From contig JAYKXP010000233.1 in the NCBI GenBank assembly GCA_037176845.1, forward strand, positions 1-52,646: DNA of 52,646 bases, in the 5' to 3' direction. Positions 22,814 through 34,061 of this stretch are shown here, in pieces (the first letter of the stretch is position 1; each line of letters opens with the position of its first letter). A program made the position numbers and the translations under genes. The notes under the pieces are model-generated. The model was not told the origin of the DNA, searched no databases, and saw only the letters and a list, made by a program, of their open reading frames with translations. The stretch is from Paramarasmius palmivorus. Taxonomy: Eukaryota; Basidiomycota; Agaricomycetes; Agaricales; Marasmiaceae.

Positions 22814-24528
22814 CTATATAAACCAACTAGATATATCATCTCTCGCCCGTAAAGCAAGCTTGCGCCGTAGGTAAGGCTCAAATCGAACCGAATCACGACT
22901 AGGCCGCATCACCTCCTCGTATGTCCGACACTTCTCCTTCGCGTACGACTCCTGCTGTTTGTCGTTGGTAACATCCTGCTCAAAAGGCAATTTACGGCCG
23001 ATGATCTTCTTTATTCTCCTCGCCCATCGCGTCGGGCCAGGATTTTGTATCCATTCTTCTGGATGTAGCGCTGATTCGGTATCGAGGCTACTCTCCGAGG
23101 ACGATGAAGAGGTATCGGGGACGAGTTCCGGGACGGGCTCTTCCTTCTTGGGATCAAGGAGATCTGCCACAAGGTCGCGAGTTCGGTCGAATGGATGTGT
23201 TAATGCCTACCAATCGGTTTTTGCTTTGAATGTAGACGGCGGCATACGCCACTGCCGTTGCATATACATTACTTTGGCCTCCGCAATACTTTGATAAGGA
23301 GATGCCTTACAGGCAACTTGTTCAAACAAAGTACGAGCTGTATTGCTGAGGAATAATAGTGGGGATGCGGATGAACGAAAGCGAGGCTTGTATTGGGACG
23401 AATATGTATATGTCTGGCGAGTGTTGTCGGGCAGTATAATAGATAGGCACGACTCCAGACCAATCTGGCGCACATGGTAGTCGCATTCTTGTTCCGGGAG
23501 ACACTGAGAGCAAGTCAGTGTATATTCCTAGAAGTGGACCTGTCAAACGCACCTCGGTATATCGTATTCTTTCATACAGCTTCGACTGACAACTACAATT
23601 GGGTTTCTGTACATCGGGAAGCGTGTCGATAACTTGCTCTTGGGGTACCAGTACCAACTTCTCCTCCTCCAAAAGATTTTTAATACGGGAACAAACTGGG
23701 CAATATTTAGAGATAGAACATTATAGCAAGCGTGCTCACCGTAGAGAATGTTCGGCGACATCTTTGGATCGATTTCTCCATAGTTCAAACCCATATAGAA
23801 TTCAGGGGAGTAAAACCACTTGCATTTCATTAGGAACGATCAGAGGGAGCAGTAATTGAATACTCACCCGCCATTGCCGTAGCTGTGTTTGAGATGGTGC
23901 CAATAGTCGTTTTGTCTGTCTCGTCGTCGAGTTCGCATAAATATTGTTCCACCTTCCTATCATCGTCTGCGAGTACGAGAGCAAGATATAGCCCACGCCA
24001 AAAGTCGATCTTTCGGCCGGAAAATGCTTGATCGAAGGGAATGAGCTCTGGTGTCGTCAATTAATACGTTTACGGGTAATAGAAGCACGCAGCGCACCAT
24101 CGTAGAAGATATGTGATGGGATATCCGACCTGTTGATCCCAAAAAGCTGGAATGTGTTGACGCTTCTAGAGTTTAGCGTATTCGAATAGGGTGACAATGG
24201 TAACCGTCCTGCGTACTGCCTCTGAGAGTATTCTTCGAAATCCATCCCCCATATCTTGTCGTTGCTTATCATTGAGCCAATGAAGCAGGTGGTTGATTCG
24301 TCCAATGTAGTGCTTACTTCGTTCGCTGCCGGACCTTTGTACTAAAAGGCCGTCACCCTTGATTTCGATTACTTCATATTTGTCGACCACTGGTTCGTCC
24401 AATCATCATTCAGAACTTCCGAAATCAATCCTCTGCCACTCACCTTTGAGTCGGGAAAACTTGTTCGGTACAAGTTTGCTTCTCGTTCCGAGCTTTCGAT
24501 AATTTTTGTTTTCTCTTGCGGCTTGCAA
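22814..24528 (-). CDS. Multi-exon gene of an unnamed mushroom protein family
   Basis: Seven or more exons can be joined by eye on the minus strand. The clearest parts are SDIPSHIFYDELIPFDQAF across a 50-nt intron, WFYSPEFYMGLNYGEIDPKM, VCSRIKNLLEEEKLVL, LPDVQKPNCSCQ, CLPEQECDYHVRQIGLES, SPYQSIAEAKALTHPFDRTR across a 66-nt intron (23272-23207), and a C-terminal exon 23206-22814. That exon has a Ser/Glu/Pro-rich part and a basic patch (RWARRIKKIIGRK) that could be a nuclear-localisation signal. Cys-rich sites (NCSCQ, CLPEQEC) suggest metal binding or disulfides. The most upstream joined exon begins at 24528 (NKFSRLKVVDKYEVIEIKG). The start codon and the splices near 24250-24340 and 23880-23960 are unresolved. 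I do not recognise a function. Confidence 0.55.
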
Positions 24529-25667
24529 CTAATCCATACTTGTCACTGCTGCGCTAGCGCAGGGCAGTAGTTTTGCTGTCAATTGGGAGCCCTGTGGTTT
24601 CCGGTTGAGATTGCTTGATCACCGGCTAATGCGTTGTTCATTTCTGCACTCAGGGAGCCACGTGGACTCGATGTGGCAGTGAATTTGTTTGGCTTTGTAA
24701 TACACCTCCTTCTCAGACTCTGAACGCGTCTCGAACCTCTTACTTTCTGTGCTCCACCTGGCCTCACTGGCTGTAATTCGGCCTGAAAAACCTGCAAACT
24801 TCAGGTATGTTTCAGAATTTTCAAGCGAATATATTCACCGAAGAGCTCATCATGTCGGTATCAGTTCACTGTCGGTATTTCTGGTTCCCGATTGCTAGCG
24901 ACAGACTCCAGTTCCATGTGCGCAATGTCCGGTCCTTGCTCGATGATTTTATTCCGATATGGCGATACCTTGATGTGAAGGTTTAAAGATGCCGAGCCCC
25001 CGGGCTAAAGGGTTTACATGACTCGCAGTAGTCCAGGCGAGAATGACGGATTGGTGATGGTGTTTCACAGGGCGTTATGGTTGAGGAGTTTCAGAAGGTC
25101 TCTAGGTGCGCGAGTTTGTATCTAGAAGCAGTATACCCCGTCTTGATAACTTCGACGTAACCAAATCATCAGGCCTTCGAAGACATGAGGTTCCTTGTTT
25201 GGGAGTTTATGTGGTAGTTACCTCAAGTTATCTTGGGTCATCCCTTGACTGCATTCTCGTCGAAACACTAGGTCCGTTTAGACCGGGAAGAGATAACATG
25301 CTCGTTAAGCGATACATCTGGGATGACGCTGTGCATGACTTGTCACAGCTCAAGATTGTCGAAGAAAGCGGGTGCACCTTTTCTCTGGTACGTGCACGTC
25401 ATCTTGGTTCGTCACGAACTGACACTTATCTAGCGAACAGCTCCCGGTGCCAGGCCATCTCCTACAACCACCAACCATGACGCGTGAACATGACAGCTTT
25501 GGCCATACACGTTCTACAGTATGCATCTTTTTATCGGCTATCTACCATGCTACAATTTCCCCAGACTGAGACTCCTCCCCCAGTTTGTTCGGTGTCTACT
25601 AGCCGTTTAAGGGCGGCTCTAATGGTCGTTATGGGTGCACGAGGAATGCACGAGGCAATGACACAGA
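24529..25667. other. Gap with unassigned frames
   Basis: The plus-strand frame 25106-25480 and the minus-strand frame 24579-24797 have no recognisable motif. The N-terminal half of an M20 peptidase, expected here if the next entry were a whole gene, was searched for (GHACGHN-like, GTPAEE-like motifs) and not found. Confidence 0.35.
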
Positions 25668-26240
25668 TGCATCGGGATGTCAAGTCAAGGTTCCGGACGG
25701 TGGGGCTGTCCTTGATATCAAGCAAAACCTTGCATTAGGGGATGATGTCGCAAATACGTTCACGGTGAGGTATGGTAGGATCGTGCGGGAGCTACGGGGT
25801 ATCAAAAGCGCTAGCACGGATTTCGTGAGTTGATCCTTCTTCGCTCGCGGTGTTTTCGTTCTGACGAGTCGTTTGTTATAGGGACATGTATCATACCGTG
25901 TGTCTCATTTATGGTACAGTTAGAGGTGTTTACTTATCGTCAATGAGATCTCCCGGCTTTGCATCCAGGCTATGGTACGTCGCTACATCTTGCTTAACAT
26001 GGCTGTTTCTTGATGATTTCTGAATATCGAATAGCCATACCCACCGTCACAGACGGTGGCAATCACGCCCCCATGTTCGCCGCCTCCGCTGCCACTGAAG
26101 ATGCACACATAGCAACTCTGGACTTGGCAAAAGCACTGGCTTTGACCGGTGTGAGGGTAATCAGAGATGACGAGACCTACACAAGAGTGAAAGAAATTTT
26201 CGAGCTAGATAAATTGGCAAGGACGCCGCTGCCAGACTGA
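25668..26240 (+). pseudogene. C-terminal fragment of an M20-family peptidase/amidohydrolase
   Basis: Four exons splice cleanly: to 25824, 25882-25897, 25948-25974 and 26035-26240, with introns of 57, 50 and 60 nt. The product reads VANTFTVRYGRIVRELRG, STDFGHVSYHLPALHPGYAI, PTVTDGGNHAPMFAASA, DLAKALALTGVRVI and ends LARTPLPD. This is the C-terminal catalytic and lid-return part of M20D-type amidohydrolases (Xaa-Arg dipeptidase/PM20D2 type), with STDFG and the LHPGYAIPT-GNH-F sections in the expected order. The metal-binding N-terminal half is not recognisable upstream, so I treat it as a truncated gene copy. A split gene with long or divergent 5' exons remains possible. Confidence 0.6.
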
Positions 26241-27993
26241 CGGGACCTTATAACCACATTGTAATACTCTTATAACCGCGTTAACATAACCCAAGTGGGT
26301 TATAATGGTCTTACAATGAACGTTGACCCTTATAATGACTTAAATCGTGATGCGGGGCTGCAAGAGCCTTATAATCTGACCTACACTAGCTTCCATGCTG
26401 CAGCTTCCGCAGCGTCGTTCAGCCCAAATCGCACACAGCCTATTGTAGGTAGTATCACACTAACTTCACATTGTCAAAGTGCTATGTACAGATGTCCACG
26501 CTACTGCCTAGAAGCCAGTAATCCCGACACTCTAATTTAGGCAAGTTCAGCAAGTAGTATCACGTTGAAAAGCACCAAACTTACCAGCGAAGGGTTCCAG
26601 GAATAAGCTCGCGTGTTCCTTTGCTTGATTATAGCCAGCTGTTTATTGAATGCAAGTATTGAAATGTGGTAGCAATACATACCAGAGAAAGAACGGGATG
26701 GTGAACGGTCTTGATGAAAGTTATCAGCTCTCCGTAGCGAGTTGAATGTCGTAGTCAAGGAGCCTACCCGACAGACCAGTGTAACCCATGACACCCCCAC
26801 TATTCGGTGTAGCCGATCACTTCATTCATGAGCCTCAGAAGTTCCACCGCTGAGATGCCAAAGTCAGTCGAACGGTTGCTACAAGGAAGAGAGCAATGTG
26901 ATATCGATGGAGATGGCACCTACCAGCGACGACAAAGACTAGGTAAAGATCGAATTCGTTAGTGAGGTGATTTGCCTTCGTATTCGGCGAGCGCCCAGTC
27001 GCAAGCCAACATCCTTTTGCGGAAAACACAGTATTTGCTGAAGAGATCACGACCTTGTTACCAGCGTTGAGGACCTGAAACGGTCGTCGTTGTCGTTAGT
27101 ATCACGAGAGCCCAAAGCGAATCTGCAGACCATCGGATTCCATAAACAGGTATGGTGAACACTGAATGAGCGCCAGGGCGAAGGGTCAGGGTCAGTCGTG
27201 AATTCCATTGACTTGATAATCTTGATTGTCTCCCTAGGCACTAGCGAAGATATTAATCGATCTTGATGTCGTTTCAGATGGTAGAAGTGATCTTGACTCA
27301 CAGTAATATACATCTGTGGCAATATACCATACACCGCAGCTAGGGTGTGAGCCATCTTGTTTCTGTGTAGTTTGATGTGGCCGTAGCTGTATGATTAAGA
27401 ACCGACATCGTATCAGTGCGAATATGAGAAGAACCGAGTCGGGAAATGACAGAAATTGCTCATTGTCATAGTAATGAACTGGAGGTACTCGTCATCTCTC
27501 CGCTTGAGCCCAGTTTCAGCCTCAAAGTCGTTCGGGTTGCTGAAAGAGATATTAGCCATGCGTTGGTGTGCATTACAAAACCTCTTACCGTTTTCAATGA
27601 TGTATGACACTCTTGTCTGGCGGCGTCGACGATGAGCTTGACTCTGAGTCTCTCTCAAATGGCCTGTCTTCAGGTTAGAGTCAGCGTGTCTCAGATTGCT
27701 TGGGGGATAAATAACACTTTTCGTTTCAATTTTCATCAGTACTCTATGGGTGTACCAGGGTCTATATAGACAGAGATGAAAGACATACCTTGAGTGACAA
27801 CAAGCAAGGGCTTGAGCTCGCCGTTGCTGACGATGGTGGTGGTAGCGAAAACAGAGAGAAGGTGACGTGCCATCCCGCGTGACCAGGCTTTGGACCGAGG
27901 TTTCCGAGGTCCCGCGCATAGCATGTGAAGGTCCACGGACCCTAGTTCCGCCGCTCTTTTGCTTAGCCTCAGCCGCCTCACATAACTTAGAAG
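26241..27993. other. Gap with minus-strand fragments
   Basis: On the minus strand 27355-27047 starts MAHTLAAVYGILPQMYITV and meets a GTGAGT donor, and 27050-26835 has some hydrophobic text. These could be exons of a membrane protein but no joined frame could be built. The AT-rich part around 26241-26360 repeats CTTATAA several times. No call is made. Confidence 0.3.
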
Positions 27994-28830
27994 TCACTGC
28001 AAAAGCCCCTCGGGTAGGTAACCATCTGTTAGACTCCTGCATTGCATCGTCTTCAGAGCGGAGAATGAAATTACGGGAATTTCTGGATCCTCCTCGAATG
28101 CTCTGGCCGTGATATCGAGATGCAGTTCGCTGCAACGAGACATAACCCCCATCAGAGATAGAAAGGCGCCGCGTTTAATCTCTTCTTCAAGTTCCCCCGG
28201 AAAGGTATTAGATCTCCATACCGGGTCTACAATTTCGACCTTCAATGGATGATTTGCCGATATCTTGTAGTACATCTCCAAAAGAGGGACGATGCCCTTG
28301 TGAAGTCGATATATGTCTATGGATATGGAAGCCCACAGGTGCGGTAGGGAATGGACAAGGTTTCGCCAGGATGAGGAAACATGTGATAGAACTAAGGATG
28401 GAGCCACGATGCGCCTTGGTGCACTGCCATTGTTGCCATGGTCGTGGTGAATGTAAAGCGAGTAGGGGGGAGCCGTTGTCGTATTTTGGCCAGGACACGA
28501 CAAGATGGCGAGAAATCAGGTCCAAGAGCTCCACTGGAAGCCTACGATTGGCGGATATGAGATTGCGATGCTCGGCAAGTCCTTGTTGTAGTGCGTTCTT
28601 CCCATCTTCCAACTTCTGAACAGCCCTTCGAAGCCTATCGAGCTCCGAGTCATACCGCTTCACGTCCTCTTCTATCTCTTCGATGACTGCGCGATGGAAG
28701 GCAACATCAACGTGTGGAGGTTGCCCCAGGCATCGGAGTTGTTCGTTTGCAGGACGTGGAGGATTGTAGACCGAACAACGGATGAGACAGCAAAGCCTGT
28801 CGGATACTTTGACATCTGCGCGGAATCGAA
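27994..28830 (-). pseudogene. F-box paralogue C, frameshifted and fused to paralogue B
   Basis: The order of parts is that of the CxxC F-box family: a corrupted Cys motif (LCCLIRCSVY), the coiled coil EEDVKRYDSELDRLRRAV, the F-box RRLPVELLDLISRHLVVSWP, then, in another frame, PYSLYIHHDHG, LSHVSSSWRNLVHSLPHLW, ANHPLKVEIVD and LHLDITARAF, ending at 27994 after CRSLTDGYLPEGLLQ. The frame changes near 28487-28493, where one base seems missing compared with paralogue B. The C-terminal leucine-rich half seen in the intact gene at 47300 is absent. The N terminus runs directly out of paralogue B with no spacer or start codon. Confidence 0.75.
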
Positions 28831-29448
28831 TATCTCTATCGTCAATGGATGATTTTCCGTTCATTGGTAATATATCTCCAGGAGCGGAGTGATATCCATG
28901 TTTAGACTATACACGTCCACGGAAAAGGAAGCCCACAAATACGGCGTGGAATGGACCATATCTCGCCAGAATGAAGAAACTTGAGATAGAACTATCGGAG
29001 GGGCCAATACTTCCCCCGAGATGCATTCTTCTCTCATTTCCGAATGTTGGTAGTGCAGGTAGAGCGAATGGTTTGTCGGCCTTTTCCGATGATCTGGCCA
29101 AGACACAACGACCTGGCGGAAAACTGTATCCCAAATCTCGACTGGAAGCCTGCGTATGGCGGATGCGAGGTTACGGTGTTCGTCAAGCCGTCTCTGTAGC
29201 GTGTTCCTCTCCAATTCCATCTCCTGAACAACTTTCCGTAGTCTATCCAGCTCAGAATCATATCGCTTCATGTCCTCCTCTATCTCTCCAACGACCGCAA
29301 TATGAATTGATATTTCGGTATCTGGGGGTGCACCTGAACGAAATCTCTCGTTCTCTGGTTGTGGATGGGCGGGATATACCGGAAATACGTGGTTACAGTT
29401 GTCGCATAGTGTTATAGTGGAAGTTGCTGAGCGTGAATAGGCTGCCAT
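28831..29448 (-). pseudogene. F-box paralogue B, premature stop and truncated
   Basis: The ATG at 29448 opens MAAYSRSATSTITLCDNCNH. A CxxC motif, the coiled coil EEDMKRYDSELDRLRKVV, the F-box RRLPVEIWDTVFRQVVVSWP and SQVSSFWRDMVHSTPYLW follow. The frame stops at TGA 28863-28861 after LLEIYYQ, but coding sense resumes at once (TENHPLTIEIF). Paralogues C and D have a Lys-containing codon pair or Arg here, so a CGA to TGA change is the simplest explanation. About 60 bp later the sequence passes into paralogue C, so the leucine-rich C-terminal half is missing. Confidence 0.78.
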
Positions 29449-29717
29449 TTTGAAATAGGCTTTTATGTCTCTGAAGACATATATATTTAATCTGACCACA
29501 ATATAGAGGTCACCGATACGAATAGACTCACTAAGAAAAAGTCCTTGAAATCCCCAGTAAGTGCCGCGTGAGCGCAAGAGCTACGTAGTACAATGGTTCT
29601 GAAATCAGCATCCGTAAAAAATCTGATGTCTGAGAAGATCCACCTTACGTGCGAGGTATTATGGGTGGAAGGAAAGGTAGTGGTCACCGTGCTGGTTTTG
29701 ATCCAGACCAAACACGT
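29449..29717. other. Spacer between F-box copies
   Basis: This spacer contains a TATATATT stretch near 29480 and no gene. It is likely promoter sequence of paralogue B plus decayed 3' sequence of paralogue D. Confidence 0.4.
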
Positions 29718-30653
29718 TTACGTGGATGGATTTGAGTTGCTCAGCTGGGAGCATTGTTGAAAGCCGATCAATTTGGTTGGTACCATGGATGTCGATAAGT
29801 TGTGGTGCCTGTCGAATAGCTGAGGGACCCTTTCATCGTCAAATAGACCCAAAGGAAGGTCAAGGCTAAGCGCTTCACATCGTGGCATCATATCCGCCAA
29901 GGACAGAAAGACGTCGCGGCCTGCTTCCTCAGGGTCAAATCCATCCTCTTCTATCATCACCAGCAGGCGCTGACCAAAACCATCTTCAGCCTCCCACTTT
30001 GAATCTATCACCTCTATCGTTAATGGATGATTTGCCGATCGTTTACTATAAATCTCCAAGAGGGGTATGATATCCTTGCCAAGTCCGTAAATGTCCACGG
30101 AGATGGTGGTCCACAAGTGTGGTGAGGATTGGACAATCCTCCGCCAGGATGAGGAGACTTGAGATAAAACCATCGGAGGGGCTAAAACCTCTCCCGCTTG
30201 GTTCAGTTCTACCGCATGCTGGTAATGAACGTGGAGCGAGTGGTTTGTCGGTTTCTTCCGATGTTCTGGCCAAGACGAGACGACGAGACGGAAAATTGTG
30301 TCCTAAAGCTCAACTGGAAGCCTGCGCATGACGGATACGAGGTTACGATGTTCGTCAAGCCTTTTTTGTAGCGTGTTCCTCTTTGATTCCAACTCCCAGA
30401 CAACCTTCCGCAGCCTATCCAGTTCGGAGTGGTACCGCTTCACGTCCCCTGCTATTTCTTCGATGACTGCAAGATGATGTGGGATTTCGGAATGAGGGGG
30501 TGCGCCTGAACGAAATTTTTCGTTTTCTGGCTGTGGACAGGTGGAATAGACCGGAAATGTGTGGTTACACCTGACGCACAGGGTTGTGGTAGAAGTTGCT
30601 GAGCGTGCATTGTGCATCATTGCGCGCTTCTGAGGAACCGCGTAGGATTGCAT
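29718..30653 (-). pseudogene. F-box paralogue D, nonsense codon inside the F-box
   Basis: The ATG at 30653 opens MQSYAVPQKRAMMHNARSAT, followed by LCVRCNHTF (CxxC), the coiled coil GDVKRYHSELDRLRKVV and the F-box RRLPVEL. The next codon is TAG (30305-30303), where paralogue B has TGG (Trp). The frame then continues intact with DTIFRLVVSSWPEHRKK, NHSLHVHYQHAVEL, SQVSSSWRRIVQSSPHLW and CEALSLDLPLGLF to a stop near 29718. A single G to A change therefore separates it from an open F-box frame. It lacks the C-terminal leucine-rich half of the intact gene at 47300. Confidence 0.8.
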
Positions 30654-30969
30654 GTTTGCTAAGGAACTGTGGATATCATCTGAGCAAGACACAGAGGCCA
30701 TAGAGCTGAATAAACTCACATCAAAGAGACCGTCTTCGGTAACCCCACGAGTTCCTTCCAGCGGATGTGCAAGACTTGCAACGGTTTTGAGCTTAATGTT
30801 TATGCATGATCTCATGTATAAGCAAGTAAAATTCACCTTTTACGACGTATTGTAGGTTGATGGAAAGATGGTGGTGGAAGACAAAGAGATTCAAATAGAC
30901 GCCCGCAGTTTACGGCCACTACGAAAGGCTGAACTCATAATTGTACTTTATCGTTGCTTACTAAAACAA
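30654..30969. other. Upstream region of F-box paralogue D
   Basis: No gene is seen. The frame of paralogue D stays open upstream of its proposed ATG, but the Cys motif of the family lies close to the start in the other copies, so I prefer the start at 30653. Confidence 0.4.
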
Positions 30970-31101
30970 CTACTCCTCTACCAATTCAACCTTCTCATCT
31001 TCTGCAACCTCCAGATTGATGTCCTCAAACGCAGCAAGGTTAGGCCTGTACAGCGGCATTCCGGCAGGGACTTGATTCTGGGACTGTTGAGTTACATGCT
31101 C
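30970..31101 (-). pseudogene. Possible 3' exon of an unknown acidic-tailed protein
   Basis: On the minus strand an open block begins after an acceptor-like ATGAGAG with HVTQQSQNQVPAGMPLYRPN, continues AAFEDINLEVAEDEKVELVEE and stops at TAG 30972-30970. The acidic tail looks like a genuine protein end. Upstream, YKEGDE reads in the same frame but is separated by TGA. No family is recognised and the rest of the gene was not found. Confidence 0.3.
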
Positions 31102-31943
31102 TCATTCGTCTCCCTCTTTGTACTGCAAGTTCGTGATGCAACGGTAGTGGAATATTCATGCAGGAGGAGGGAGCTATATCATGGCCAGGGAGATAGGTGC
31201 GTGAACTAGTCAGTATGATTTTTTTTTTCACTCACTCAACGTGATCGATTCCGAGGCCGTATTCTGCTCTCCAGGCGAGCATTTAACGTGACAGGAACAG
31301 CAAAGCTGAGCATCTCATGACACCACGCTACCTGCCACGTTCACGTACACTAGACCTTTGAAACACCGTACATTCTGTCGTTGTGCAAGTACCTACAAGA
31401 TTGCAGACATTCTCCGCCCCACCATGTACCGAGGAACTCATCAACGCAAACTCGACAATTTCTGCTCCCGTTTCTTCGGACCTCCGCCAACACTCCATCA
31501 ACACATGGTTATACAGCTCTTGCTCCCAATATCACCATTGCTCAAAACGTGCTCCTTTGCCTCAGGTTCAACGAGAGCGACAAATCCGCCGCTTTGCGTG
31601 TATTCAGAGGCTATGTCGAAACCTTCAAGGTATTGGGGTATTGGAGCGGTGTCCATTTCGATTGAGCTTGACACGTTCCCGTTCCTCTTCACGTCACTCC
31701 AGCGGCTTCTTAACACGAGAATAGCTGATATATGTAGCCTATATTGCAATATACTTTCAATGGGATGCCAATCATATGAATGCTGATATGGGTCTCGCAA
31801 TTGCACCGAAATTCTGAGATGATATTCTTACCTATGGTTGTACGGGCATTGTACATCAATTCTATTCTAGGTTCACTTTGTAACTGCCTTGTATACCCCT
31901 GATAACAGTTTTGTATGGCAGGAGTGTTATCTGATAGGATAGA
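31102..31943. other. Gap with overlapping open frames
   Basis: Three plus-strand frames and one minus-strand frame overlap between 31358 and 31806, and none has a motif. I see no supported gene. Confidence 0.3.
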
Positions 31944-32507
31944 ATGGAATCTTCACGCAAAGACGTTCTTCTTATTGGACTGGGAGGTATAGGTGCTGTT
32001 TCTGAGTCCTTGAGTATCCCTTGCATGCGATTGCCGAGAGCTTGAACTCCGGCCCTTATACAAACGCGCTGTTATTGAAACTCAGCGGAAGAGTCAATCT
32101 AACGGTCGTGGCACGGTGTAAATTTGAGGTGGTTCAAGGTGAGCAGCACCCTTCAGAGGCGATAGCGGCGTTCAACTAAGTATCCCTTGCCAGCAAATGG
32201 CTTTACATTCAGAAGCAACAAATTTGGGGATCACATCAAGGGATGGAAACCTGACAGGCGTACGCTGGTACGCCAATACCGATACCAGCCCAATGCTTAC
32301 AAGAACAACAGTGTTATCCTCCAATTCCCAAGCTGCAGAACAAGGCTACGACTTCGTTTTTGTGTCGACTAAGGTCGTCCCAGCTGTCTTGCCCACCGAG
32401 AAGATGCTCGAACCGATCCTGTCAAAATCTTATGTGAAGAAGTATGGTCAGCCCATCTATGTGCTTTTCACTGTGTGGTACCGAGCGGAGTATCAGCACC
32501 AGATATA
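31944..32507 (+). pseudogene. Ketopantoate reductase (ApbA/PanE-like) remnant
   Basis: The ATG at 31944 opens MESSRKDVLLIGLGGIGAV, the N-terminal Rossmann dinucleotide-binding motif GxGxxG of 2-dehydropantoate 2-reductases. After an intron (GTGAGC to TTGCCAG, about 32140-32194) the text NGFTFRSNKFG-HIKGWKPDR follows. In a shifted frame comes AAEQGYDFVFVSTKVVPAVL and KYGQPIYVLF, which matches the next family blocks. The first intron donor reads CTGAGT after GCTGTTT, where GTGAGT would be expected. The frame is lost between GWKPDR and AAEQGYDF and again after YVLF. The C-terminal substrate-binding domain is absent. Confidence 0.65.
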
Positions 32508-34061
32508 GGTTGATTTCGATTCGTCTATGATGCTCGGTTAGCGTAAGGATACAGTAAACAACATCCACTTGCCTCCTTGATGATGGCTTGCAGATAGGGT
32601 AAGCTATCGAGATCTTCCTGTTGCGGCTGCCGTTGGTAACATACGAGGTGCTATAGTTCAACCTGAGTTCCGCGCTAAACCTTTGGATGTGTGGTGATAA
32701 TCAGAAGGTGCGGCTGCAGAACTGGCGCAATGGTATCCGAGCCACCTTCCATCAAGACCGGTTCCATGCATGTAAATGATGTCTGAATCGACAGTCGGCC
32801 TGCTACATAGAGAAAGCTTACCGAAAAATCTCCCTCCACGGACCAACTTTATCTTGCCCCCCTAAAACTTTTTCCATCTGTGAAGCGCTCCCCTGTTTCC
32901 TGTTCATTCGCCTCTCGCATCCGTCGAACAGAGCAAGACGCAAATTTGGCTGCTTCTCCTTGAGGTTTTCCATCAGACGCATCCTTTTCGCCGGTCATTC
33001 CGGGATGTAGTTGAGGAACGGTAGGACATCGAGGTGCGGCATTACCCCAGGTGGGGCTATCTGACTCCAGATGTGTCCTGCCTCGCAACTTTCGAGTGCA
33101 TCTTCAGTGTTGTATCCTGGGTAAGTATAGGCTAAGATGGACGGTGGTGATAAAGCATTGTATTTGACTCTCGGTTGAAGAGTTTCATTTCGGGTTTGAC
33201 GCTCGAAAGACGTTAACGTGGGGCTCAATGGAAAGAAGGGCACGCCTGAACTGGAGCACCTTCGAGAAAGTCTTCTAGTTCGTCCTTCTGCCAGCCATGG
33301 AAGCTTAAAGCGTTTCCTGTCGTTGAGCTACCATCATTTTAATCGGTTCCAGATCAGCGAAAATAATCAAACGACGCACCAAGCACACTTTCATAGAGAC
33401 TAACGTCTATTCGAGCGCGCTCCTCCCTGGGTTAAACCGACCACCGTAACAGCACGCCTTTCAAATCGTTTTCTGCCTTGCTGAGCAAGGGTTCGTTGTT
33501 GCTTGTTCTGTAGATAGAGGAAAATCGTAAACCTTTCAACGAAACGAGAAACGTCGTACCTGGGGCATGTTACCTGTGACGAGTAGAAGTGCAAGTCGGG
33601 TAGACCGCCATCAAAGTCGTGCGACAAACATATGAAGCACTGCCTCGCCGAGAACAAATTCCACTACCGGTTGCCGTTGGCTTTTGTTAACAGTCGTTTC
33701 GGTCTTCTCAGAGACTAAAGAAGCTGCGAGGAAAATCCACCGCCAGTGAATACTCCATTTTGAGCGAAAAAAAAAAAAAAAGGAAGCGAAAAACGGCTTG
33801 TACGTCATCGTTCACCACGACGGTAGTCTTTATTGCGCTTCTTTGCCACACCTTGTCTTCCCCCTTCACCTTCCCCGTCCACGGCCTTCTAGCTTACACT
33901 GGGCAACAACGACGGCACACTGTGAGTATTTCCCGTGTTTGTTCTTCATCGAATCACCACGTACCTCCTCCATTTCTTTTTACAGCACGTAATCCTCAAC
34001 ATAGCACAAAACCGCCTTGTGATCACGATCGATCTCCTGAAAAAAAAGAAAGAGAGTGGAT
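32508..34061. other. Intergenic stretch
   Basis: Only overlapping short frames without motifs are present. A 15-nt poly(A) run lies at about 33767-33781. I see no supported gene. Confidence 0.4.

Noticed and set aside
28861..30305. Repeat-induced point mutation of the F-box array
   Set aside because: Both stops fit C-to-T or G-to-A change, but two sites are too few and copy C has an indel; no context bias can be shown by eye.
32849..33243. Minus-strand genes in the 32.8-33.2 kb gap
   Set aside because: Overlapping frames without motifs or joinable exons; likely chance frames.
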